From: Blasia pusilla
Taxonomy: Eukaryota; Marchantiophyta; Marchantiopsida; Blasiales
Direction of reading: 5' to 3'
DNA length: 64,000 nt
Assembly (NCBI GenBank): GCA_050084515.1
Contig: CM114272.1
Location: 43,462,001 to 43,526,000, forward strand
Shown one piece after another: positions 46,517-56,900 of this stretch; the stretch's first letter is position 1; each line of letters begins with the position of its first letter. Under the pieces are notes generated by a model that worked only from the letters and a program-made list of their open reading frames with translations, ran no database searches and was not told where the DNA came from. Made by a program: the position numbers and the translations under genes.

Positions 46517-46519
46517 ACA

Positions 46520-47219
46520 TACACAAGAAAGGTGCAGAACAAAGCACAACTACCAAACCATGGCACCCAGAATCACAGCAAAGAAATCTACTCATAGGAA
46601 GGGGAAGAGTGTGTCCAGTGTGCCTTCATTGAAAAAATAGTAAGGTGTTAAGTCGTATGATCTCCAAGAATTGAGAGCGCAAAGTAGTACCCCATATCTT
46701 AAGAAGATTTCATGCGATTAAGCAAGTGGAAAGAGTCCCACTGTCGCAATAGTCCTTGGGGGGAGAGAATCACCTCCGAGCATGCTCCAGGTTTCGAAGA
46801 TAGAGTAATAGATTCCCTACATGTTGGAGCACACCTTGCGTTATGAGACAAAGGGTATTATCCACATCTAGTTGAAAGCTTGGGCAAAGATGTGCTTATA
46901 GAAGTTCAAGGAACCCAACTGAACCCGACAACACACCCAAGCCCCAATTGTGCACGAGAGGCACTCAAAGCCACAACTGAACCCGAGGCATACCAGCCAA
47001 CCCACATGCGATGCACTCAAGAGTATCACAATTGAGCACGACACGAAAGTCTGCACGAGAGGCACTCAAGAGTGCCTCAACAAACCCAGTACGGCAATAG
47101 GCCTCACCAACTTGTTTCTGTCCCACAACATGTGTTCCGGATGCGAGTGCCAGCATGAACGGAAGAAGCTGCACGACGAGACAAAACATGTTGCATAACG
47201 AGACCCGAACAAAAAATGG
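46520..47219. other. No gene seen
   Basis: A short 'cacgagaggcactcaaag' phrase recurs at 46960 and 47050. The open frames are short and overlap on both strands. Nothing recognised. Confidence 0.45.
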
Positions 47220-47640
47220 ATACTAGAGGTCGAAAGAAAAATGAAGGAGAGTGAGAGTGGAGGAGTCGGGGAGAGTGAGAGCCGAGGAGCAGGGGAGAGT
47301 GAGAGTAGGGAAGAGTGAGAGTCGATTGGGGTAGGGGAGAAGGAGAAAGTGGGCAAGGGACGGCATCGTCCCTAGCCCCTGCCGTCCATTCGCTGATCGG
47401 ACGGGGGAGAGTGAGAGCCGGGGAGAGTGAGTGTCAATTGGGTTAGGGGAGAAGGGGGAAGGGAGCCAGGGGTGGCGACGTCCCTAGCCCCACGCGTCTG
47501 ATCACAGGTTGGACGGGGGAGAGTGAGAGCGGGGGAGAGTGAGAGTCGATTGGGGTAGGGGAGAAGGGGGAAGGGTGCCAGGGGCGGCGGCGTCACTGGC
47601 CCCGTCCGTCCGATCGCAGATCAGATGGGGGAGAGCGAGA
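47220..47640. repeat. G-rich minisatellite, about 115-bp units
   Basis: At least three units begin 'gggggagagtgagagc' (near 47402, 47514 and 47625) and contain 'gattggggtaggggagaag' and a C/G-rich end. A partial unit lies at 47240-47340. Pro/Ser-rich frames on the minus strand are products of the repeat. Confidence 0.8.
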
Positions 47641-48524
47641 GCGTTTAGGGACCGCACGATTTGCGGAGGAGGCCACGACGGGTAGGGTTGGGACATGCAG
47701 ATAGGTTAGGGCTAGGTTTGGGCTACCAAACCTAGCCCTAACATAATATTATATATATTCTTAAAAATTAAAATCTCCTTTTTAAAATTAAATTTTTTTC
47801 CTTCTTCCTTCCAATTTTCCACTTTTTCTCCCCATTTTCACCTTTATCTTCCCATCCAATTATTTTCCCCATTTTTCCTGATTTAATTTTCATAATTTCT
47901 TTGGCTCTTCTATTTTTAAAATATTTTTAAAAAGAAAAAGAAAAATAGATCCATCTATTTTTTGTGAATATACCATTTTTAAGCATTCTACAAATATTTT
48001 GTAAAACTTTTCATTAAAATTCCCTTTCTCCTTTTGTCTTTCCCAATTTCCCCCCTTTTCCCCTCTTCCCATCCAATTTTTTTTCCATTTAATTTTCATA
48101 AAAAAAATCTCTCTTTTTAAAATTATTCTTTTGACAAACATGAAAATTAAACACCCAAATTTTTTTTGATTAATAGTTTTATGGTGTGTTATGTAGATGG
48201 CGAGTGTCGATGGATTATTATTGAACGTGGAGAGATGACCTCTCCATGTTATCACAAATATACCAATTTCGCAACAAGATTCAAAGAGACAAATCAATGT
48301 ACTGAAGAATACCTCTCCGATGTAAGCACCTTTGTTTATGGGAGCATAATATATGCATCTCCACTCTCACGCCTTACATACCATATATATATACTTTTAA
48401 TCCAATTTTTACATTGTCTTCCTATTCCATCAAATCCATCAAACTTGCATGACTTCTGAAAATTGATGCGTGCAAACACACAACAAAAAAGGCGTGTCCG
48501 TCAAAATCTTAGCACAAAAGCCAC
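47641..48524. other. Strand-biased A/T-rich DNA, no gene seen
   Basis: Long T/C-rich runs (47780-48110). The frames at 47890-48297 (minus) and 48166-48459 (plus) are low-complexity and not believable as genes. Confidence 0.5.
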
Positions 48525-48932
48525 ACGTTGAAGATGAACTCCCGCTCGAGACATCTCCTACGTAAGTTCATAGCATTGAAGATCATTTAGCATGTCCATA
48601 TTTCCACTGTGCATAATTCAACCTTTTATTTCCTTTTTTGTGTTGCTCTTCACATTCATGTGTTGTTCCAAGCTTCCCATTCCATTGAATCCTGTCAATA
48701 TACATGATTTTCAAAAGGTTCTACGCGGCGAAGCCCAAAAATGAAAACGTGTTATCCGCACTGATAGAATGGAAGCTCTTAAAGAAAAAAAGAGGACTCA
48801 TTATCGAGAGTATAGAAAAAGAAGGAAAGCAAACCATGTTGAACTTGAGCATGCTTTGGTAGTTGAGAATATTGCAACTATTCCAAATGAGGAGGTTTTG
48901 AGTATTGGTAGTCAATTCATAAGGTATGTACG

Positions 48933-49014
<82 letters not shown>

Positions 49015-49305
49015 TGGGTCTAGTCTCTTGTAAAATTAAATACATTACTCAATCTTGCAAGGAGACCAAATTTCCAAGAAATTGATGTTAGGAAGTTGCG
49101 ATTACAAAGGAGTTTGAATCATACGAGTGGTCGTCATACATTGGGTTCTATGACAGAAATATGCCCCTCTTCCGGTGCCTTGCATTGGAAATGTGAAATG
49201 GTGAAAGGTACAAGGAGCAGTGACTCACCATATGGCATGAGTCGTGGCCATGGGAAAATACATTTACCCTCCTTGAAACCCTCTCCTCCATTTCTAAATC
49301 CTTGA
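48525..49305 (+). pseudogene. Helitron N-terminal coding fragment, plus strand (copy 2)
   Basis: Has the same blocks as 30680-31720: EYRKRRKANHVELEHALVVE, ATIPNEEVLSIGSQ, then RHTLGSMTEICPS, ALHWKCEMV and GKIHLPSLK. The last part resembles the short Cys-rich block that precedes the 'F-x-G-x-LYH' start of Helitron Rep. That continuation is exactly what begins the minus-strand Helitron at 46384, but in opposite orientation, so an inversion or two separate copies must be assumed. A (TA)n run interrupts it. Confidence 0.55.
48937..49010. repeat. (TA)n microsatellite, 74 bp
   Basis: An uninterrupted TA dinucleotide run inside the Helitron N-terminal fragment. Confidence 0.98.
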
Positions 49306-49731
49306 TTTCAAGTGTTGGTCCTATAAGTCTTCATTTTCTTAGACATGCTCGTGCTAACAATTCTGCACTTAACTTCGAGGGAGGTGCTACACCCAATTCC
49401 GAAGCTGTAGTTCAAAAGGAGCTCAAGCTGAAGTCGGAGTTGACCCTTCGAGCTTGATCTGAGTTCGGGTGGCGTTGGAGATGTTGTCTCTGTTGAATCT
49501 TGGAGATGGAGCTGAATCGGGATGAGCACTCTATTGCAAGAGTTGTCTCTACTAAATCGGCCAGATACTGGAGAGGCAGTTAGTAGAATACTGCACAAAG
49601 ATCAACATAGACTCATGTACATCGCAGTTAGTAGAGCTCCAAGACTATAATACTTGTAACCATTTTCTCACAAAAATAAACCTCGGAAGTCACAACATCA
49701 ATGGCGTATGTGGAAGCAGGGTTGCAAATGT
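49306..49731. other. No gene seen
   Basis: Sequence between the Helitron fragment and element C. No recognised feature. Confidence 0.45.
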
Positions 49732-49735
49732 CAAC
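49732..49735. repeat. Left target-site duplication of element C (CAAC)
   Basis: CAAC precedes TGTCACATCTG and recurs at 59392-59395 after CGACA. Confidence 0.85.
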
Positions 49736-49936
49736 TGTCACATCTGAGTAGTCGATAGGCCGAGATCTATTGTGGATAGGGCATAGGAGCCAGCGGACCA
49801 TGTGGAGTGTAACTTTGTCCCACGGGGTCGGATGAGGTTGAGGATAGGTCCATTGTGTCAGGAACGTCGTTTTTGACAACTTTCATGTTGAGGTCTTTTA
49901 CATCCGGGTGACTTGTTAACCAGGTCACCTGCCCCT

Positions 49937-49960
49937 GGTAACCTGTGCGCGCAGGTTACC
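49937..49960. repeat. Palindrome in A1 of element C
   Basis: GGTAACCTG, loop tgcgcg, CAGGTTACC; the stem can extend outward through CCCCT/AGGGG with one bulged base. The A2 counterpart carries two changes. Confidence 0.85.
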
Positions 49961-49984
49961 AAGGGGAGGGCTATGTTTAGCGAA

Positions 49985-50045
49985 AGAGCCTTTTGGCTCT
50001 TCCCAACCCTATATAAGAGAGGAAGATGGCTTTCCTAAGCCATCT
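49985..50045 (+). promoter_or_regulatory. Candidate promoter of element C: hairpin, TATA box, second hairpin
   Basis: An AGAGCC/GGCTCT stem (49985-50000), then 'ctatataagagagg' with the TATA box at about 50011-50017, then a GATGGCTT/AAGCCATC stem (50025-50044) in the place where the RNA would start. The same set recurs in A2 near 59030-59090. Element A has the first stem and a TATA-like box in the same order. This points to transcription from inside A. Confidence 0.55.
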
Positions 50046-50215
50046 TTCTCATGTTGGGCCGTTGGAGCACCTCTCTTGTATGTGTGTGAGCTAGGACTAG
50101 GGTGCTAGCGTCCGGATTCCTTGATAGCACAGGGTGGACGAGGCTCGATATGCCGATGTAAATTAAGGAGTGGAGTTTTAGGCCGGGTGTGCCATTTTTA
50201 CTACTCTTTATTTTT

Positions 50216-51546
50216 ACATGAGAAAGATGTCAAGGGGCTGGTGGGAATTCGTTGTTTGCAGGTAGGTAAGCGAGTTGCCTTGGTCGGGAGCCCGTGGAGA
50301 CGTTGGTTGGCGTCGTACTTATCATTTTTCTGTTCGAAAGGCCGTGGGCGGAAGCGCTGTTCGTTTTTCTCAGATTTTGCTGGTGCGAATTGATGGGGGA
50401 CAGCAGCAGGGTGTAGCGCAGGTTGTGTCGGCACGAGTAACGTCGTCTTATAGCTCGTGGAATGTTGGGAGTACCCAGGAAGAAGAGTTAGAGCTTGCAG
50501 CCGCCAGGGGGCTGTCAAGTAAAGGGCGGCTAGGTCGCCTAGGGTTAGGTCGCGCAAGTGTTAGGGATAGGGCACTGTGCATGGGAAGGAAGGCGTAGAG
50601 GGTAGGCCTCTTGGATGGCGGGAGGTACGGAGTCAATTAAGGAGATACAAGCAAAAATGGAAGTAGGGAGTCGGGGCTTGGGATCGCGCAAGCCCAGGGA
50701 GTGAAGAGAGCGGGGCTGGATAGGGCAGCGAGCCGCAAAGAGTTAGTGTGGACCTGACAGGCCAGCTAGTGGGTTTGGAAGAACGGGCTGTGGGAGTGTA
50801 GGAAGGGGGACACGTTTAGGGTAGAGAGGCCTGCAAGTTCGGAAGAAGGAAGGAAGGGATGGCATAGGGAGTCGCGCCCAAGGTTGTGGTCAGGAGTGAC
50901 GTCACGAGAAGGAAGTGGCGGGAGTTGAACGGTTGAGGGGAAGTGGGATTGAGGAGGCTTTGTGGAGGCTAGAAACCAGAGCATGAAGGCGCGTACCTGG
51001 TGCGCATGATGCTGACGGGTTGTCTGCATGTGTTGACGGGAGGATTGACTTGCTGTGCGAGGAGATGGTTGTGCTTTGGAGGTTGTCGTGTCACATGGAG
51101 GAGTCATGATTGACCATGCAGTAGTTTGATGCCGGGCGGGATCAGAGTTTCCGTGTCATATGGGGGAGTGCATGTTGACGGTGCCGTAGGTTGGAGGGCG
51201 TAATCAGGTTACCCATTCGAGTCCCTTTTCCCGCACTTGTCATGTGTGATTGAGAGTGCTAGGTAGCGGGTAGTAGCTGGTGCTAGGTGGGTGTAGCGAT
51301 GGTGACGAGTGTGGATTCTTTTCATGTGTAGCATGTTGATGGATAAATGGCGGTTGCCGCGTAGGGGTTGCATGTATGACCCGAGAGTGTCGCTAGGTTA
51401 GGTGAGTCAGTTGGGAGGCTCATGGTGAGCCCGAGTGTTGAGCATGCGTGAGGCCAGGTATATCATCACGGGATTGATGTTAGCATAGGTGAGCTAGTGA
51501 GGCGTGTGGGAGACTCTCGGTGAGTCTGAGTGCTTGAGCGGGTGAG
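50216..51546 (+). other. Untranslated leader of element C
   Basis: No frame is conserved with A or B. It carries the weak primer-site candidate at 51137-51148. Frames at 50121-50598 read into A1 and lack homologues. Confidence 0.6.
51137..51148 (+). other. Possible primer-binding site in element C leader
   Basis: CGGGATCAGAGT, the equivalent of 1707-1718 in A. Nine of 12 bases fit the initiator tRNA-Met complement. Confidence 0.25.
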
Positions 51547-52843
51547 ATGGGGTTTGTCATCAGGACGTTCTTCCAGGGTTCGGAAGAACGGGGTAGTGTG
51601 AGCAGTAGTAGTGGTGTGACACAGAGTGGAGTGAGATATCGAGGGGTTACCAGTGAGGAGCTCCCTCGACATCCATCCGTGGCTGGATCGTCATCATTGG
51701 ACACTGGGTCTGGTGACGAGATCACAGACAGAGACAGTAGTACTTGGCACGAGATGGATGATATGGGCCATCGGGGCATGCGTCGTTTCTCGGGTGCAGT
51801 GGGCACCATCGACTTAGATGATTTTATCCATGAGTTTGACACATGGTGCGACTTCTAAGAGATACGGACCCCGACACGGTTCAACCCTTTCATGGCATGG
51901 AAGGGGTTGTTCTAGCACTTGGAGGGTCCTCCGATGGATGACTATATGGAGTTTCGATCACTATATTCCATAGAGATTGATGCCTAGAGGATGTATTGGG
52001 CTCCAAGGTATGTGTCCACTAGTGGTCGCGAGGCATATGATGGGATTGTGAGAGGAGAGAGACCCACATCATCATCCCGAAGACTAGATGGAGAGGAGGG
52101 CAGTGAGACAGGCGATGTTGCAGAGTCCTCTAGTGGTAGAGGGCCACCTAGCTTTAGTCCCACAGTGGAGTTCTTCCGACAGTTGGGGAAGAGCTACCAG
52201 GGCGTACGCATCGACAAGCTGAAGAGTCTACAGGATTTTCAACGACGATCGGGTGAGAGTATGAGAGAGGCATTCACCGCATGAGGAGGCTGATCCTTGC
52301 TACATTTGGAGTGACTAAGGCGCAGTCAGTCCAGTATTGGTACGGGATTCTGGACCGAGAACTACGGAGGAGAGTCCGAGATGCGGTGCTGATTCACACA
52401 GCGAAGCCCACATTGAAGGTGGTCTTTGAGTTGTCTGAGCGTATTGAGCTCAACATTAGTGAGGAGCACGTAGTGACCGCTGGATTTTCTTGAGAGTCGA
52501 CGGGTCCACGAGAGACGGTGAGCCCACAGGTGCCACAACGAGCACCAATACCACGGGAGCGGGCCATTGTGCCTAGGGAGCAGGGCGGGTACCGTGAGCC
52601 TAACGACCCGTACCTACATATGTTGCCCAACAGGGACCGATGTGGTCTTGTTGGACGTGTGGACGGGCCCATAGGCAGAGAGACTACCCACAACATGGGA
52701 GAGGACCACCAGCGCCTCCGATTGCTCAGGAGCCACAGAGGATGGCCCCACCACAGCACCAGTGTGACCATTGCCACAGATATGGTCACACTAGGGATAG
52801 ATGTTTTGACCTTCGCCGAGGGGCATGTCCAGAGGTAGGCTAA
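51547..52843 (+). pseudogene. gag of element C with zinc knuckles, broken
   Basis: Starts MGFVIRTFFQGSEERG, a plausible gag start. It has RRFSGAVGTIDLDDFIHEFD, then after stops FFRQLGKSYQGVRIDKLKS and YWYGILDRELRRRV, as in B. The knuckle region (52640-52843) reads CWTCGRAHRQRDY, whose last Cys is now Tyr, and CDHCHRYGHTRDRC, which is complete. Stops at about 51856, 51913 and 51985; the one at 51913 is TAG where B has CAG. A frameshift near 52280 lies at the MRRL block. Confidence 0.75.
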
Positions 52844-53697
52844 GGGCCTGGGGGAGGTCGTCCTGGAGGAGGTCGGGGAGTTTTTTCTGGACGTGGTGGT
52901 AGAGGACCACCACCAGCCAGAGGAGATGGAGCAGGAGCACTAGAGCCGGCACTTCTCTCACGCATCGATCAGTTGGAGCAGAGGATTGCTGCCATGACAA
53001 TGATGCAGCTTAGGGAAGGCACGGAGCTGCGAGCAGCTAGTGTGACTCCAGCTTCTACCTCTTACCCTGACCGGGGTGAGGATCTTGCCAGTATGGGATT
53101 TATGTGTAGTGCAGCCCAGGTTGAGGTAGCTGCAGTGGTGACTCAGGGTGCTGCGAGAGGCATCGAGCCATCGAGAGGTGGAGTTGAGATTGACCCACCA
53201 GAGGGGACTGATGGGCGGCAGGCCAAGGTTCCATAGTCGTTCACATTGTCAGAGGCACTACACACACCATCGATGGTGCCTCGACAACCAGCGGTGCCTA
53301 CAGTTCAGGCACCTACGTCGACGTCACGAGGAGTTGGAGTGACAACTCCTATGCCGGCTCGAGTGGAGTCAGTGTCCACCATAGTGCTGGAGGTGGCCAC
53401 CAGAGTGAGTCAGACTCCGCTATTTTCTGCCATAGAGTTGGCGACGTTAGGGGTTGGACCAGCTGAGGTGTTCCGGTTGGCCGTCACGTTGTGTGAGCGT
53501 GGAGAGATGACTGCTTCTTGTTCAGAGGTAGTTGAGGAGGTGGTGGACTTGCCCTTAGAGCCAGTGCTTGGGACGTTCCCCATAGAGTCATGGCATGCGG
53601 AGGCGGTGAAGTTGGTAGATATGCCAGCTCGACCGGCCATAGAGCGAGCAGTGGTGACACCTGGAGTAGTGTTACTGGATAACCGAGTTGGAGTATT
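52844..53697 (+). pseudogene. Unrecognised linker domain of element C
   Basis: Corresponds to 10248-10982 in B. Blocks: RIDQLEQRIAAM (possible short coiled coil, about 52957), FMCSAAQVEVAAVVT, FTLSEALHTPSMV, TLCERGEMTAS and DMPARPAIERA, and it ends at GVFRLVSP, where the protease starts in the same frame. One TAG at 53235 replaces a Leu/Gln position. Function unknown. Confidence 0.55.
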
Positions 53698-53910
53698 TCG
53701 CTTGGTTAGTCCGACGGGGACAGTATACCACCCGCAGCGCGTCCTACTTGATTCGGGAGCACAACCCTTGATGTTAGGGAAGGCGGCGTGTTTAGCGTCT
53801 GTGACCCGAGTCGCTATCTGGATAGAGTTGGCGGATGGTGCCAACTCTATCCAGATAGCGTCTGTGACAAGGCGAGTCTGTGACCACGTTGGCAGCTTTC
53901 ACAAGTAGTG
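53698..53910 (+). pseudogene. Aspartic protease of element C, second half replaced by a palindrome
   Basis: The only copy with the proper active site, VLLDSGAQPLMLGKAA (about 53742-53790). After 'KAA' the family sequence is lost: copy A has about 340 bp more here. In its place is a perfect 21-bp inverted repeat. Family sequence resumes near 53870 in the region before the methyltransferase. Any product would lack half the fold. Confidence 0.75.
53794..53868. repeat. Filler at protease deletion: 21-bp perfect inverted repeat inside a direct repeat
   Basis: The arms 53812-53832 and 53840-53860 are exact reverse complements around a 7-nt loop. The 12-mer agcgtctgtgac occurs at 53794-53805 and again at 53857-53868. 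This looks like templated repair synthesis at a break. Confidence 0.9.
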
Positions 53911-55172
53911 TTAGCTGGCCAGGAGAGTTGTTGGAGGGGAACGCACATGCGGAGGATGTCCCAGTAGCGGATAGTCCCACGGAGAGACAGGCCATGGCCG
54001 GTGTCTCTTCCCATGTTGGCAAGGCCTCTTCACCATTGTGGGATACGACTCAAGAGCTACAGAGGAGTGCCGAAGACATCGTGAGGCACACATGGAGTCA
54101 TGTTTTTATCCCAGAGCAGCGAGTCACGTGGCGATCGGGCTCTTGAAGTGGAGACATTGATCCCACTAGATACCACACCTGTTGTGTGGCAGTGCCTAGA
54201 GGAGGGTGTTAGGGTGTTAGATCTCTTCGGAGGGATTAGCACCGGATTGGCTGCACTATTGCAAGCAGGCATACGGGTGCATTAGTACCTTTATGTGGAG
54301 AGAGATGAGACCGCGCGGTGAGTATCATTACGTCACGTGGCGAGATTGGTCCAGAGGTATCCTGAGTTGTTGCCGATATCTGCAGTACGGGGATATTAGC
54401 ATACGCTACCCACCGACATCTCTTTGGTGGGGGCGTAGGATCTGGATAGAGTTGGCACCATTCATTTGGTGATTGCTGGATGGCCATGTCAGGGTCATTC
54501 ATCAGCTGGCCGAGGATTTCGATTGCAGGATCCCAAATCAGGGATGTTTTGGGAGATGCTGCAAGTAGTACGACACTTGCAGGAGAGTCAGATATGTTCT
54601 CCAGCATACATTTTGGAGAACGTGCCGTTGTTGGGAGACACTCGTGCACGTGTGATGACGAGTGTACATCAGGTGGGGTCTTGGTTGGGACCTGCTGTGT
54701 TGTTAGATGCAGCGAGAGTTGGGTTATGTGCCCATCGTCCACGACTATGGTGGACGAACCTGATACCATCAGAGGTACTGAGTCGAGCATACGGTGGAGT
54801 CCAAAGAGCACCACATCTCACAGTGGATGCTATTTTGGGCTCAGGGCGTTGATCTCAGGTGGTGACATGGGATAATAGACCACCGTTGGCCATGGCCAAT
54901 AGGGTGGGGGAGTTGAGGGCAGCCTTACCTACGTTGGTGAGCTTCCCAACATCCCATGCCTTTCGTCAAGGAGGGCCATGCATGATTGGGATGAGGTGAC
55001 CGGAGCATTGGAGGAGCCTACAGCAGATGAGCGCGAGCGCGCCATGGGGTTCACTACCGGTACTACGGCGGTGCCAGGGATGATTGAGGCATCCTGGAGA
55101 TAGGTGTTGGGGCAGGCGATGGACCTCAACTGTCTCACATGGATAGTCAACCTAGGTATGGCTGAGCATAGA
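53880..55172 (+). pseudogene. DNMT3-like DNA (cytosine-5) methyltransferase of element C, all motifs present
   Basis: After the pre-domain (53880-54146, shared with A, B and D), the sequence shows motif I VLDLFGGISTG (54211-54243), motif II YLYVERDE, and motif IV HLVIAGWPCQGHS with the catalytic Cys codon at 54487-54489. Motif VI is YILENVPLLGD (ENV at 54616-54624), the motif VIII-like block is HRPRLWWTNL (from 54733), then ERERAMGF (near 55025, in a shifted frame) and the motif X-like VLGQAMDLNCLTW (55104-55142). DNMT3 enzymes share this order and the Ala-His-Arg-x-Arg-x-x-W type block; plant DRM enzymes have the motifs permuted. Stops: TAG after VH and after RGY, TGA after TAR, TAG before DLDRV, TGA after GSGR. 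The domain sits in Pol between protease and RT. Confidence 0.88.
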
Positions 55173-56900
55173 CAGATATGAGTGTCATCCATGCCGTCAC
55201 ATCCACGAGTTGGACCATTGCCTACAGGGTCTGTTGAGGCATTGTCTGGGGACGAGACGAGGAGAGATAGGCACCCATGGACTTCCTGGGACGTCGTTCG
55301 AGCAGAGAGTGCAAAGGCGGCTAGAGTAGCACATGTTCATTTTTTGGATGTGGAGCATGGTGTAGGAGGTCAGAGTGGAGTGGCTGTTGCGAAGGTGGCT
55401 AGGGTTGCTACATAACAACCAAAGTTGGAGGTTGCGTCCTCTCTGAGTGAGGTCACGATGGAGATTTGGGAGCCTGTGATAGGTCTCAAGTTGATAGGAG
55501 GAGAGCGACGGCCAGTTCATAGGTTTCTGAGAGGGCATGTCAGTTGTTTTGCCTTTAGTATGAGAGACTTGGGTACGCTGAAGGGTCCCGGGATACAGAT
55601 TGAGTTGGCTAGTGATACGCCGATCTTTCGTTGACCCTACATGTATTCTGATATGGAGCGAGCCTTGATTCAGAGCTGGAGTCAGGACTTGTTGGAGGCA
55701 GGTCTTGTGGAGTTATCACATGGAGAGTATGCATCTGCCACAATCATGCCGACGAAGAAGGATATGTATGGCAATTGGACGGATAGGCGGATGTGTGGAG
55801 ATTACCGTCTATCAACCAAGCAGGCGAGGTCGATCATGCACGCCATGCCTACTCGAGGAGATCTTTGATGCATAGGGCATGCAAAGATCTTGAAGATTTT
55901 TAGATCTCCGTCTTTGGCTATCATCAGCTTCCTATCAGGTTGGAGGACAGGGAGAAGACAGCATTCTAGGGGATAGATCGGTTCGGGAGAGATTGCTTGT
56001 ATTAGTGGCGGTTCTTACCATTTGGGTTGAAGAACGCGCCTGCAGAGTTTCAGAGAGTGATGGATAGGATTCTCGCTGGCTTGGATTTTGTACGATCTTA
56101 CATAGATGATATTCTTATCTTCAGTTCCACGATTGAGGAGCATAAGCGACACTTGGAGGAGGTATTTTGGCGATTGCAGTTACATGGATTGAAGTTACTT
56201 CGAGGAAAGTGCAGATTCTTTTAGGAGTATATTGAGAACTTGGGACACACCATATACCCGAGTGGGTTAGGCATTCAGCAGACAAAGGTAGAGGCTATTG
56301 CGCAGATTCCACGCCCTACAGATGTGAGTCGAGTCCGAGCATTTCTTGGACTGGCGAACTTCTATCGACGGTATGTCAAGGGTTTTAGTGCGATCGCAAA
56401 GTCTTTGACCTTGTTGACGAGACTTGATCAAGTTTGGTTGTGGGGAGATGATCAGGAGCGAGAATTTCAGAAGCGAGCATTTCAAGAGCTCAAGGACAGG
56501 TTGACATCCTCACCCATTTTACAGAGACCGGTTAGGGGTGCCATTCCGGTTACATACGGATTGGAGCATGTTGGGTCTAGGAGCAATGCTTACTCAGAGG
56601 GATGACGAGGAGAGGGAGTTCGTTATGGCTTACACGAGCCGATCGAACAAAATTGGAGAGGCAAAGTACAGCTCCTACGAGGGAGAGTGCTTGGCTGCAG
56701 TGTGAGCCGTGGTACATTTTAGGTGCTATTTATTCGACAACCCTTTCACACTTATCACTGATCATCACCCGTTGAGGTGGTTGATGGAGTCCGACAAGCT
56801 TACGGGAAAGCTTGCCATGTGGGCTCTATTACTACAGGAGTATGAGTTTGAGGTGGTTCATAGGCCAGGTCGGCTGAACCAAGATGCGGATGGGTTAAGT
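55173..56900 (+). pseudogene. Reverse transcriptase and RNase H of element C
   Basis: The RT N-terminus CFAFSMRDLGTLKGPGIQ lies near 55550, then DTPIFR, LLEAGLVELSHGEYASA, RRMCGDYR (55790), FGLKNAPAEFQRVMDRIL, and the YIDD box (about 56100). The connection has RAFLGLANFYRRYVKGF, and RNase H has SSYEGECLAAV and LITDHHPLRWLM. Stops include TAG at about 55969 (B has TGG), TAG at 56007 (B has CAG), TAG at 56221 and TGA at 56704 (B has TGG). A short duplication lies near 56465-56480 (EFQKRAFQ). Confidence 0.82.

Larger units (their letters stand above)
49736..50215 (+). repeat. A1 repeat of element C
   Basis: 480 bp, matches A2 (58775-59253). Followed at once by internal sequence; no B repeat at the 5' end. 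Confidence 0.93.

Noticed and set aside
46950-47198. Possible small Cys-containing protein
   Set aside because: Short, built partly from a repeated phrase, with no recognisable motif and a competing frame on the other strand.
47372-47696. Pro/Ser-rich proteins on the minus strand
   Set aside because: Low-complexity translation of the G-rich minisatellite.
49736-50215. Element C as an ordinary LTR element whose 5' LTR lost its right part
   Set aside because: A, B and C all lack B after A1 and all carry an extra B before A2, with different sequences and precise target duplications. Three identical accidents are unlikely.
50121-50598. Overlapping frames on both strands at the start of element C
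   Set aside because: They span A1 and the leader and have no equivalent in A or B.
54190-54850. Methyltransferase as a captured DRM or host gene fragment next to the element
   Set aside because: Motif order is I-IV-VI-VIII-X (not DRM-permuted). The domain is at the same place in three separate insertions and is linked in the reading to protease and RT.
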